Shown in pieces: positions 34,109-41,603 of a stretch of 64,000 nt of DNA. Source of the DNA: Actinoplanes italicus (GTDB lineage: Bacteria; Actinomycetota; Actinomycetes; Mycobacteriales; Micromonosporaceae); assembly GCF_003001815.1 (NCBI RefSeq), contig NZ_PVMZ01000002.1, forward strand, positions 372,001-436,000, in the 5' to 3' direction. The notes under the pieces were generated by a model. It ran no database searches and was not told the origin of the DNA. It worked only from the letters and a program-made list of their open reading frames with translations. How positions within the stretch are numbered: position 1 is the stretch's first letter; each line of letters opens with the position of its first letter. The position numbers were made by a program, and so were the translations under genes.

Positions 34109-34471
34109 ATGAGTCTGGCGCTGGCCCCGATCGACATGAACGTCGACCTCGAGGCAAACCTGCCCTGTCGGAAGTTCGACCCGGACCTGTGGTTCTCCGA
34201 CTCCCCGGCCCAGCTGGAGCTGGCCAAGTCGCTCTGCGGCGACTGCCCGCTGCGCGCTGAGTGCCTGGCCGGTGCGGTCGACCGCGCGGAGCCCTGGGGT
34301 GTCTGGGGTGGCGAGATCTTCGAGCGCGGCGCCGTCGTCGCCCGCAAGCGGCCGCGTGGCCGTCCGCGGAAGGTCGACGTCGCTCGTGACGCCGAGCTGG
34401 CTGTCGAGGTGGAAGAGCGCCTCGCCGCCAACGGCCTCGAGTCCCGCAACTCGGTTCGACTGGCTGCATGA
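34109..34471 (+). CDS. whiB7: WhiB7 antibiotic-response transcription factor
   Basis: 120 residues. Four cluster Cys: LPCRKFDPD, then CGDCPLRAEC; next the WhiB turn EPWGVWGGE and the WhiB7-specific C-terminal AT-hook RPRGRPRK. It holds a [4Fe-4S] cluster, binds the housekeeping sigma factor and A/T-rich DNA beside the -35, and activates intrinsic resistance genes when translation is inhibited. ATG at 34109; an internal ATG at 34136 also precedes the first Cys. Flanked by uvrD2 as in mycobacteria. Confidence 0.95.
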   Translation: MSLALAPIDMNVDLEANLPCRKFDPDLWFSDSPAQLELAKSLCGDCPLRAECLAGAVDRAEPWGVWGGEIFERGAVVARKRPRGRPRKVDVARDAELAVEVEERLAANGLESRNSVRLAA

Positions 34472-34547
34472 CATGTACACCCTCCCCGTGACCGAGATCG
34501 AAAACCGAAAGCCGAGTACCGAGATGACTTCGAACGGAGACACCAAG

Positions 34548-34691
34548 ATGAGACTCATCCAAGAGGCGTTGTCGAGGGCTCGAATGCCTCGGCCTCAGCG
34601 TGACCGTGCACCTGAGGCTTACCGCTCCGCCCGCCGCATCACGATGGAGGCCCGCACCCGGACCTCCCGTGAACTCGGCGCCGGACTCTGA
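34548..34691 (+). CDS. Small basic protein after whiB7
   Basis: 47 residues from ATG at 34548, preceded by GGAGA eight bases upstream; in-frame ATGs at 34473 and 34524 are alternatives. The sequence (MRLIQEALSRARMPRPQRD, then RSARRITMEARTRTSREL) is strongly helical and Arg-rich. It lies 76 bases after whiB7, before a perfect terminator, so it probably shares the whiB7 transcript. No family known to me. Confidence 0.55.
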   Translation: MRLIQEALSRARMPRPQRDRAPEAYRSARRITMEARTRTSRELGAGL

Positions 34692-34709
34692 CAACCACCA
34701 ACGATGAGA

Positions 34710-34741
34710 AACGGCCCGTCCGCCGATGCGGACGGGCCGTT
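34710..34741. terminator. Bidirectional terminator after whiB7 operon
   Basis: AACGGCCCGTCCGC (34710-34723), loop CGAT, GCGGACGGGCCGTT (34728-34741): a perfect 14-bp stem between the whiB7 transcript and the convergent gene whose stop is at 34756. Confidence 0.88.
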
Positions 34742-34755
34742 CCTTCTGCCGGACC

Positions 34756-35589
34756 TCAGTTGTACGGCGCCCCGGAAACCGGTGGGTGCCGAGGCCGGTC
34801 GAAGTCGCAGTAGACCGTGATTGCGGTTCGATCCAGATCGGCATCGGCCGGTACTCCCGGCTGTCCGGTGTTCGCGCTGGTGACCTCGTGTCGTCCTGGC
34901 TCACAGACATAGAGTTCGGGACCGTTGTTCAAAGTTCCACCGACGATCTTGCCGGTATCGGACCGGAACACCATGGCTACACCGCGCGACGTCATCGCCG
35001 CACAGTGCGGCGATTCCGCGAGATAGGCCACCGAGCCCAGGCCATCCGATGAACGTTTCCCGCTTCCAGCGACGAGGGTGGCCTTGACCCCGCCCAGCCC
35101 GTCTGCACCGTCTCCCGCATCGAGCCACTGACCGATACGGATCGTTACTCTTACTGAGATCCGGCCATCCTGAAACTCCTCGCTCAAAGCGAGCGAATTG
35201 CCCACGGCTACGCTGCCGCCCGGCGGGATGACGGGGACCACCTGTGTCTCGGCGACCTCGTGATCAGCCCAGATGACAGCGCGGCCGTCGGCGCCCAGGG
35301 CATCAAGCGTCACCTCGGTGCGGTAGGCGACCCGCCCGGTCGTGTTCCGCAGGACGGCGCCCATGCTCACCCACGGAGTCTCACCCACCACGCGGCTGTG
35401 TCCCTGTTCGACGACCTCGATTCCCGAGGTGCCACCGACCGGCTCCGCTGATCCGGGTGTGGCGAGCCGGCACGAGGATGTACCGGAAGTCGGTGCCTGG
35501 CTGCTCCGAAGCACCAGAACGACACCGGCGACCAGCACGACGACGATCAATCCGGCCAGGAGCCACTTCCTGTGAAGTACGCCGTTCAC
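34756..35589 (-). CDS. Membrane-anchored extracytoplasmic protein
   Basis: 277 residues. One N-terminal membrane segment (WLLAGLIVVVLVAGVVLVL, about residues 9-28), then a beta-rich outside domain with Cys at SSCRLATP, SPHCAAM, YVCEPG and VYCDFD, enough for two disulfides. The middle (VSMGAVLRNTTGRVAYRTEVTLDALGADG) resembles the DUF4352/FxLYD-type beta-sandwich seen in envelope proteins. Third gene of an operon with 36539-36916 and 35586-36542, overlapping the latter by four bases. Function unknown. Confidence 0.65.
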   Translation of the reverse strand: MNGVLHRKWLLAGLIVVVLVAGVVLVLRSSQAPTSGTSSCRLATPGSAEPVGGTSGIEVVEQGHSRVVGETPWVSMGAVLRNTTGRVAYRTEVTLDALGADGRAVIWADHEVAETQVVPVIPPGGSVAVGNSLALSEEFQDGRISVRVTIRIGQWLDAGDGADGLGGVKATLVAGSGKRSSDGLGSVAYLAESPHCAAMTSRGVAMVFRSDTGKIVGGTLNNGPELYVCEPGRHEVTSANTGQPGVPADADLDRTAITVYCDFDRPRHPPVSGAPYN

Positions 35590-36542
35590 AGATTCTCTCC
35601 CAGTCCGCGATCGGTAGTGACGGTTGTTGCGGTGTGATCAGCCAGCCAGGGCCGCGGGGCGGTGAACATGTCCCTGTTGGAGACCACGATGAGCAGGGAC
35701 ATCGCGAGGCCGTAGGCGATCTCGGTTTCCTTCGCGTGGATCTCCAGGGCCAGCGCGTTGAGCGCCCTCTGCGTCTGATCGACCACCTCGTGGGCGGTGC
35801 CGCCGTCGATTGCCAGCTTGGGAGCGTCTTCACGGGGCACGGCTCCCGCGGCCTGCGCCGCAGCGCCGGCCACGGTCAGAGTCAGAGAAGTGGCGGCGGC
35901 TGTCGTGGCGATGGCAGCCGCTCCGACGCTGAACACGGAAGCGGCTACGGTGAGAGCGAAGACCTGCATCTTAGGATCGACCTTGCCGGTTCCCTGCATC
36001 GCCGTGATTGCCAGGTGGGCGATCTCGTCGACATTCTTACGGGCCTCGGTCCACAGTGCTATCTCGGCCTTCACCGCGCCGGCCAGGACCGCGAGCAACG
36101 TGAACTGATTGGCGGCGACCGCGGGCCACGGCTTCAGAAACTTGCTCTTGAACTCCTCGGCCGCGACACCACGCCAATCCTGAAGAGCAGCACCGACCGC
36201 GGTCATGCCATTCATGACCTGGTCTTCGATGATCATCGCCCCGGTTGCCGGGTCCATGAGGCCGCCCTTGCCGGTGGATAGCTTGCCCTGTGCCTGCGTC
36301 AGCCTCAGATGCAACTCGCGCAGATCGTTCGGGTCCGGGAGCCCGAAGAATGGGGTGAACATCTGCGCGATGCCGGAGTAGCGGCGGTGGGCCGCCGCCA
36401 CGATCAGGTCGGCACCGTCCTCCGTGCCGAACGGCGGATCCCATCCGCTACCGGATTTCCGGAAACCCTGAGCCTGCAGGGACGCCTGGATGGCGAGTGC
36501 CTCGAATGTCACGGAATGCTCGGCGAGCTCGGGATAACTCAT
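35586..36542 (-). CDS. Helical protein, possible type VII secretion substrate
   Basis: 318 residues, overlapping both neighbours by four bases. Long helices dominate: DPNDLRELHLRLTQAQGKL, then an LQDWRGVAAEEFKSKFLKPW segment whose W-x-G is reminiscent of WXG100 helical hairpins, followed by a hydrophobic Ala-rich stretch (VAASVFSVGAAAIATTAAATSL, about residues 200-240). No signal peptide. With a small helical protein encoded just upstream it resembles pairs of ESX/EspC-like substrates; this is inferred from shape and gene pairing only. Confidence 0.55.
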   Translation of the reverse strand: MSYPELAEHSVTFEALAIQASLQAQGFRKSGSGWDPPFGTEDGADLIVAAAHRRYSGIAQMFTPFFGLPDPNDLRELHLRLTQAQGKLSTGKGGLMDPATGAMIIEDQVMNGMTAVGAALQDWRGVAAEEFKSKFLKPWPAVAANQFTLLAVLAGAVKAEIALWTEARKNVDEIAHLAITAMQGTGKVDPKMQVFALTVAASVFSVGAAAIATTAAATSLTLTVAGAAAQAAGAVPREDAPKLAIDGGTAHEVVDQTQRALNALALEIHAKETEIAYGLAMSLLIVVSNRDMFTAPRPWLADHTATTVTTDRGLGENL

Positions 36543-36916
36543 CGGGGCTGCTCGCCGCCTGCTCGGCCGGCTACCGCGGCGGATTTAAGCTTCTCGAATT
36601 CTCTGGCCGCGACCGCGTCGGTGACGAGGTACTCCTCGGATGCCATGGTCAGCACGTCGGCTGTCGCGTCGAGGTTTTCCGCCGATTCGCGCAGCGCCTG
36701 AATCGCGACTTCCGCCACTCGCTCCCAGACATCGCGGACAGGCCCGAAACTGCCACCGAGGCTTTCGTGACGCCAAAGGTGGCTCATCCCGGACTCGGCG
36801 CCGGCGATCAGATCGATCACCTGGCGATAGTGGGCAACGAGCGGCTTGAGTTCGTACTCGCCGGCCTTCCACAGATCGACGCAGTCCGCCGCGAGTTCCG
36901 TGCCCGTGCTGCCCAT
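36539..36916 (-). CDS. Small helical protein, WXG100/EspC-like
   Basis: 125 residues, first gene of the three-gene operon. Entirely helical, with a loop near HLWRHESLGGSFGPVRDVW that could be the turn of a helical hairpin, followed by ALRESAENLDATADVLTMASEEYLVTD, similar in pattern to the second helix of WXG100 and EspC proteins. One Cys. No secretion machinery is in the window. The whole operon interrupts the otherwise conserved whiB7-ABC1 kinase neighbourhood. Confidence 0.5.
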   Translation of the reverse strand: MGSTGTELAADCVDLWKAGEYELKPLVAHYRQVIDLIAGAESGMSHLWRHESLGGSFGPVRDVWERVAEVAIQALRESAENLDATADVLTMASEEYLVTDAVAAREFEKLKSAAVAGRAGGEQPR

Positions 36917-37063
36917 GACGCACCCGCCTTCACGACATTGATCAACATCAGTTCATCGTCGTGATGGAATACGCCATCAGTCGCGGCGGCGTTCAGTCAA
37001 GCTCCCGACTGGTCGCACCGGCCGGGGACATGCCGCCTGGTCGTGCCGGATGCTGGGGCGAGG

Positions 37064-37141
37064 GCTTCAGGGACGGGACTTCAGGAGTTGAGGGCTTCGG
37101 GGATGGGGGCTTCAGGGGACGGGGGCTTCAGGGGACGGGGG
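37064..37141. repeat. G-rich degenerate tandem repeat
   Basis: Short units of the type GGGGGCTTCAGGGGAC occur exactly twice in a row (37105-37120, 37121-37136), with decayed versions before and a partial unit after. Runs of four to five G on this strand could form a G-quadruplex. It lies at the 3' end of the ABC1-kinase gene (stop at 37128), overlapping its last codons. Confidence 0.75.
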
Positions 37142-38474
37142 CGAAGCCCGGCAGCCATTTCTCCAGGATCTCGCGGTACGACGCCTCAGCCTCCAGCTGG
37201 GACAGCACGCCGATCGACCCGAGCGTCACCCGGTGGATGAGCAGGTAGGACGGTGGCAGGTTGAGTTTGCGGCTCAGGGCGTACGCCGGGCCGCGTGGAT
37301 TGGCCAGGCGGCCGGCCTCGTTGCGGATCCACGCTCGGGTGAAGCGGAATCGGTCGACCGCGACCGGTTCGATCATCGGCAGGAGGAAGTCGAGCAGGGC
37401 CTGGGCGTCCAGGTCGTCGGTGGCCTTGACGAAACCCTCCTCGCGCAGGCCGTCGACGACCGCCTGTGCCTCCCCGTTCAGGGCCAGCCTCACGAGGCGT
37501 CCGATCGGCTCCGGATGCCCCTCGGGCAGGCGGGCGACCGCGCCGAAGTCGATGACGCCGAGCCGGCCGTCGGGCAGGATCCGGAAGTTGCCGGGGTGCG
37601 GGTCGGCGTGCAGCAGGCCGGCCCGGCTGGGCGCGGAGAAGTGCAGGATCGCCATCAGGCGGCCGGCCTCGTCGCGCTCCTCCCTCGTGCCGTCGGCGAT
37701 CACGGCGGACAGCGGGGTGCCGTCGACCCACTCGGTGACCAGGATCTGTGGGGCGGAGGCCACCACCCGGGGCACGTAGATCTCCGGGTCGTCCTGGTAG
37801 GCGGCGGCGAACGCGCGCTGGGTCTCCGCCTCCATCTCGTAGTCGAGTTCCTCGACGATCCGGTCACGAAGCTCGGCGATCAGCGGCTTCACATCGATGC
37901 CGGGCTGGATGATCTTGAACATGCCGGCCAGCCGGGACAGCTGTTTCAGGTCGGCGACCAGGGCGTCGCCTGCGCCCGGATACTGCACCTTGACGGCCAC
38001 CCGGAGCAGTTTCGGCTTTGCGTTGCGGCGGGCCGGCGGCAGTTTCCAGACGGCCCGGTGCACCTGACCGATGCTGGCCGCGGCAGCCGGGCTGTCGTCG
38101 AACTCGGCGAACCTGTCCCGCCAGTCCGGCCCCAGCTGCTCGGCGAGCGCCTTGTGCACGTTCGCCACCGGCATCGGCGGCGCCGCCTCCTGGAGCTTGG
38201 TCAGCGCCTGGCGGTACGGCCCGGCCATCTCGTCGGGCAGGGCCGCCTCGAACACCGACAGGGCCTGACCGAATTTCATCGCTCCGCCCTTGAGCTGCCC
38301 GAGCACGCTGAAGAGCTGCTCGGCGGTGCGCTGCTGGATGTCGGCGGAGATGACGTCGGAGGCTATGCCGACGGCCCGCTTGCCCAGGCCCAGAGCGGCG
38401 CGCCCGGCGAAGCCGAGCGGTAGTGCGGCGAGCTTTGCTGTCCGGGATGCGGCGCGGCGCGGTATGTCCGTCAC
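37128..38474 (-). CDS. ABC1/UbiB-family atypical kinase
   Basis: 448 residues, GTG at 38474. The ABC1-specific KxGQ-type motif (LKGGAMKFGQALS) precedes an atypical kinase core: AAAASIGQVHRAVW (Ala-rich loop), VAVKVQYPG (ATP-binding Lys), LLHADPHPGNFRILPDGRLGVIDFGAVARL (catalytic and DFG regions). Family members are linked to prenyl lipid or quinone metabolism. In M. tuberculosis the orthologous position (Rv3197) adjoins whiB7 and contributes to antibiotic tolerance. Here the gene is separated from whiB7 by the three-gene insertion. Confidence 0.88.
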   Translation of the reverse strand: MTDIPRRAASRTAKLAALPLGFAGRAALGLGKRAVGIASDVISADIQQRTAEQLFSVLGQLKGGAMKFGQALSVFEAALPDEMAGPYRQALTKLQEAAPPMPVANVHKALAEQLGPDWRDRFAEFDDSPAAAASIGQVHRAVWKLPPARRNAKPKLLRVAVKVQYPGAGDALVADLKQLSRLAGMFKIIQPGIDVKPLIAELRDRIVEELDYEMEAETQRAFAAAYQDDPEIYVPRVVASAPQILVTEWVDGTPLSAVIADGTREERDEAGRLMAILHFSAPSRAGLLHADPHPGNFRILPDGRLGVIDFGAVARLPEGHPEPIGRLVRLALNGEAQAVVDGLREEGFVKATDDLDAQALLDFLLPMIEPVAVDRFRFTRAWIRNEAGRLANPRGPAYALSRKLNLPPSYLLIHRVTLGSIGVLSQLEAEASYREILEKWLPGFAPVP

Positions 38475-38501
38475 CAGATCATTGTTACCGACGGCTAGCC
38501 C

Positions 38502-39626
38502 TCATCCGGCCCGCTGCAAGGTGGTTTGGTGGTTATGCGGTGAAGGTCCGGTGAAGGTTGGCCCCCGCCGACGCCTCTGACAGCCGCAAGCGGGATGCGG
38601 TGTCCAGGTCCGGCGGCGGAATCGGCCGGGCGCCGAGATCTCCACGGCGGTGCCGAGCGTCTCCGGTGTGGCGCCGTCCAGGAAGGCGAGAGCCTCGCCG
38701 GTGGCGTAGGCGGTGGCGGCGAGCAGTGTGGCGACGGCGCAGGGCTCGGCGCCGCCGGGGACCGGTGCCGACATGCCGGCCCAGCCGCCGCCGCGCTCGC
38801 GCCGGTGCAGGTGAAGGCAGTTCAGGCAGGGGGCGCCGGTGGCGGGCACCAGCGGGCCGATCACCGCGACGCCGTCGCGGACGGCGGCGGCGAGATGCGG
38901 CTGACGCCGCGCGGCGTGTCCGGCGGCGAGAAGGCCGGGCGGCTCGTCGTGGGCCAATTGCACGATCAAGGACGCGGGGGTACGGCGAAGCGGGTGCACC
39001 ACGGTGCCGGGTGCGGTCCGGAGTATCGCCGCCTCGACGGCGGCCCGCCGTGGTGTGCCGACGTCTTCCGGCTGGAGCGGGGAACCGGTGAGCTCGGCCG
39101 CTCCGACAGCACCGGACAGGTCGGGATGCACGTGACCGACGCCGGCCTCGGCGAGGGCGACCGCGATGGTGGCGCCGAGCCTGCCGTGGCCGCTGACAAC
39201 GACCCGGGCCGCTCGGCGGTGGCGCAGGATGCGCGCCGGCGACGGACCGGTGCGTTCGCGTTTCGGAGGACCCGCCGAGCCGAGGGCCAACGCGGCCGCC
39301 TCGCAGGTGAGACGGTGCCGTGTGACGGCAGGCAGGGCGGGCGGCAGCAGAGCCGGGGACGGCAGCACCAGACCCACCGAGTGCAGCAGCTCGAGCAGTG
39401 TCAGGGCCTCGGCGGCGGGCATGCCGAACTCGGCGGCCCTGGTCAGGACGGCGCGCTCGGAGTGCCGGCCGTCGAGCAGGTCGAGGACCCCGGCGGCGCG
39501 TCTGTCGGGTAACTCGAGGACCACGGCGTGCGCGGGATCGAGCCCTAGTTGCAGCTCGCCGGGACCGCGCCAGAAGCGCGGCAGGCCGGGGATGAGGGTG
39601 GGCCGCGGGAGGGGTGTCCGATTCAT
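38502..39626 (-). CDS. ThiF-like (E1/MoeB-type) protein
   Basis: 374 residues, ATG at 39626. A Rossmann region is recognisable (ARVVVSGHGRLGATIAVALAEAGVGHV, about residues 150-176) as in ThiF/MoeB enzymes, followed by PPGLLAAGHAARRQPHLAAAVRDGVAVIGPLV and a CLNCLHLHRRERGGGW zinc-type motif with a second cluster HPACGCQ near the end. The N-terminal 90 residues form a winged-helix-like region seen in the actinobacterial version. The adenylation residues are poorly conserved, so activity is uncertain. Such genes recur near uvrD2/whiB7 in actinomycetes. Confidence 0.65.
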   Translation of the reverse strand: MNRTPLPRPTLIPGLPRFWRGPGELQLGLDPAHAVVLELPDRRAAGVLDLLDGRHSERAVLTRAAEFGMPAAEALTLLELLHSVGLVLPSPALLPPALPAVTRHRLTCEAAALALGSAGPPKRERTGPSPARILRHRRAARVVVSGHGRLGATIAVALAEAGVGHVHPDLSGAVGAAELTGSPLQPEDVGTPRRAAVEAAILRTAPGTVVHPLRRTPASLIVQLAHDEPPGLLAAGHAARRQPHLAAAVRDGVAVIGPLVPATGAPCLNCLHLHRRERGGGWAGMSAPVPGGAEPCAVATLLAATAYATGEALAFLDGATPETLGTAVEISAPGRFRRRTWTPHPACGCQRRRRGPTFTGPSPHNHQTTLQRAG

Positions 39627-39666
39627 GAGTGACAGGGTGTCACTGCGAAGATGCGGAACGATGATG

Positions 39667-39728
39667 TTATCCACAGGCCCCCATCGCCGTGGCGCGGGTT
39701 GTCCACAGCTTTGGGGGAGTTATCCACA
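39667..39728 (+). promoter_or_regulatory. Cluster of three DnaA boxes
   Basis: TTATCCACA at 39667-39675, TTGTCCACA at 39699-39707 and TTATCCACA at 39720-39728, all in the same direction. These match the consensus DnaA box, in its actinobacterial TTGTCCACA form in one case. They occupy the gap between the ThiF-like gene start and the downstream small zinc protein. No oriC genes (dnaA, dnaN) are near, so this is an extra-origin cluster. Confidence 0.8.
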
Positions 39729-39832
39729 GGGGCTGGTGGGACTCCCGTTGACTCAACGTGTCTGAGTGAATACGGGTTACGGCTGGGCCGCCGGGGAGGA
39801 CGACCCGACGGGCCGTCCTCCCCGGATCTTTG

Positions 39833-39994
39833 TCATGCCTTGGCCTTACCCAGGATCCGGTTCATCGTCGTCCCGCAGACGGGGCACTTGCCCTTTGCCA
39901 TGTTCATGCCAGTCTTGGAGACGGCAACCTCACCCTGGAAGTCGCGCTTCTCCTTGCACTTGACGCAGTAGCCGTTGTAGGTGTTGTCGGCCAC
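39833..39994 (-). CDS. Small zinc-ribbon protein (DUF5679-like)
   Basis: 53 residues from GTG at 39994 with GAGGAGGAACC directly upstream. Two CxxC knuckles, GYCVKCKEKRDF and GKCPVCGTTMNRIL, make a zinc ribbon of the DUF5679 type, common in actinobacteria. Probably cytoplasmic; role unknown. It stands alone. Confidence 0.8.
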   Translation of the reverse strand: MADNTYNGYCVKCKEKRDFQGEVAVSKTGMNMAKGKCPVCGTTMNRILGKAKA

Positions 39995-40465
39995 GGTTCC
40001 TCCTCGTCGTATCGTCGGCCGCCCGGCCCGGTGCCTCGTTCGCGGCGGCGGGCGCGAACCTCTCTGCGGCGCTGGACCGCTTTGCGGCCACGTGGATGTG
40101 GCCACCCGTCCGGGCCGCTCACTTACCCAGGTCAGGGCGGTTCCATGTCAGCGCAGCGTCGGCGCTGTCGCCGACGACGTGAGTGTGCCGGTAGTCCGTC
40201 CCTTTTTTGCCAGTTTTGCCGGGACACGCCGACGATTCCCATCGTAAAGGCATAAAACGGACATGAAAGCCGGTTGGTCGCGTGGGTCGACGATGGTCTA
40301 GGTTGACGGAAGTCGCCGATGTTGCCGGTGGGCAAAATTTTTTCGGGTATATGCGGGCGAAGTGCGCATATTCCGCGACCGTCATTGTCCGTACTCTTGC
40401 GGTGACAGGGGTGCGGCGGATTAGCGTCTCAACGTGAACCCGAATCTGGGCCGCGCGAGCCGGTA
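39995..40465. other. Intergenic region with an A/T-rich inverted repeat
   Basis: About 470 bases with no supportable gene; frames here lack ribosome sites. Between 40200 and 40400 the sequence is clearly more A/T-rich than the surroundings. ATATGCG (40349-40355) and CGCATAT (40365-40371) form a perfect 7-bp inverted repeat with 9 bases between, a possible operator for the metallopeptidase gene at 40466. Confidence 0.45.
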
Positions 40466-40993
40466 ATGGCCCGCGTGCGCAAGCCTGTCGTGGAAGTGCG
40501 GCGCAGCCAGCGCCGGCGACGGACGGTGTCCGCGTATCGCGACGGCGAGCGAGTCGTGGTGCTCATCCCGGACCGCTTCTCCCGCGCGGAGGAGACGGAG
40601 TGGGTCGAGCGCATGCTCGCGCGCTTAGCGGCCCGCGAGGAACGACTGCGGTGCACCGACGCCGAGCTGCTGGCTCGCGCCCGCCGCCTGACCGACCGCT
40701 ACCTGGCCGATCACGCCGACCGCGTGGTCCCGGCCAGCGTACGGTGGGTGACGAACCAGAACGGGCGCTGGGGCTCCTGCACACCGGACGACGCGACCAT
40801 CCGGATCTCGCACCGGATCCAGGAGATGCCCGACTGGGTCATCGACTACGTGCTTCTGCACGAACTGGCCCATCTCGTCGTGCCCAGCCACAACGCGCGC
40901 TTCTGGGACCTGGTCAACCGCTTCCCCAAGGCCGAACGCGCCCGAGGCTACCTCGAGGGCGTCTCGGCGGCCGGCATGGTGATGGCCGAATAG
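40466..40993 (+). CDS. YgjP-type zinc metallopeptidase (DUF45)
   Basis: 175 residues, ATG at 40466. The YgjP signature is complete: NQNGRWGSCTPDDATIRIS and the zinc motif VLLHELAHLVVPSHNARFW (HExxH plus downstream His). Short N-terminal beta region VEVRRSQRRRRTVSAYRDGERVVVLIP. Cytoplasmic protease, substrates unknown. In M. tuberculosis a related hypothetical lies in the Rv3196 area. Confidence 0.87.
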   Translation: MARVRKPVVEVRRSQRRRRTVSAYRDGERVVVLIPDRFSRAEETEWVERMLARLAAREERLRCTDAELLARARRLTDRYLADHADRVVPASVRWVTNQNGRWGSCTPDDATIRISHRIQEMPDWVIDYVLLHELAHLVVPSHNARFWDLVNRFPKAERARGYLEGVSAAGMVMAE

Positions 40994-41005
40994 TAGGCTC
41001 GGCCC

Positions 41006-41602
41006 GTGACTCGGCGGGTCGTTGTGGTGATGCTGGTCCCGGTCCGGTGGAGCCCGCCGGGAGTCGGTCTCGCGGCCTGGCGCGCCGCCATGGCCGAGGA
41101 CGTGGTCGACCTGCTCGCCCGCCTGGCCCAGGCCGAGGCCGCGATCGCCACGACGCCCGAGGATCGGTCACTGGCCGAGGAGATCGTCTGGCCCGGCACG
41201 CGGATCTATGAGGTGCCCGCGCCCACAGTCCTCCCCGTGCTGGCGGCTACCGCGGCCGACGGGTTCGATCAGGCGGCCGTGATCGCGGCCGACGCGCCAG
41301 ACGTACCCGGAATGACTCTGGGAAAGCTCCTGCGGCCCCTCGAGGGCAAATCCGTGGCCGTGTCGCCCGGAGGACCCTCCGGAGGGCTCTTCGGTGTCGC
41401 CACCAGTCTGCCCGCGCCGGAGTGGCTGATCGACCACGACCTGGACACCGCGTCGGCCCAGTCGCTGCGCAAAGCGGCGCCCGCCCCCGGCGAGGTCACC
41501 TCGACCCCGCAGTGGCGGCGCCTGCGCGGCCCGGCGGATCTGGCCACGCTGGACCCCGCCCTGGAGGGCTGGGAGAACACCCGAGCCCTCCTCGGCGGAT
41601 AG
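41006..41602 (+). CDS. Nucleotidyltransferase-like protein (DUF2064/CofC-like)
   Basis: 198 residues from GTG at 41006, 12 bases after the protease gene. QAAVIAADAPDVPGMTLGKLLRPL and KSVAVSPGGPSGGLFGVATSL resemble the active-site strands of GT-A-fold nucleotidyltransferases such as DUF2064 and MobA/CofC-like proteins, where an Asp-x-Pro-Asp binds metal. The N-terminal sugar-nucleotide loop is not clearly conserved, so catalysis is uncertain. Possibly co-transcribed with the YgjP gene. Confidence 0.5.
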   Translation: MTRRVVVVMLVPVRWSPPGVGLAAWRAAMAEDVVDLLARLAQAEAAIATTPEDRSLAEEIVWPGTRIYEVPAPTVLPVLAATAADGFDQAAVIAADAPDVPGMTLGKLLRPLEGKSVAVSPGGPSGGLFGVATSLPAPEWLIDHDLDTASAQSLRKAAPAPGEVTSTPQWRRLRGPADLATLDPALEGWENTRALLGG

Positions 41603-41603
41603 G

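Noticed and set aside
37141-39626. ThiF-like gene with kinase as a modified-peptide biosynthesis cluster
   Set aside because: No precursor peptide, cyclodehydratase or transporter is adjacent, and the gene recurs at this site in actinomycetes with housekeeping neighbours.
39667-39728. Chromosomal oriC
   Set aside because: Only three boxes and no dnaA, dnaN or other origin-linked genes nearby; no extended A/T-rich unwinding region.
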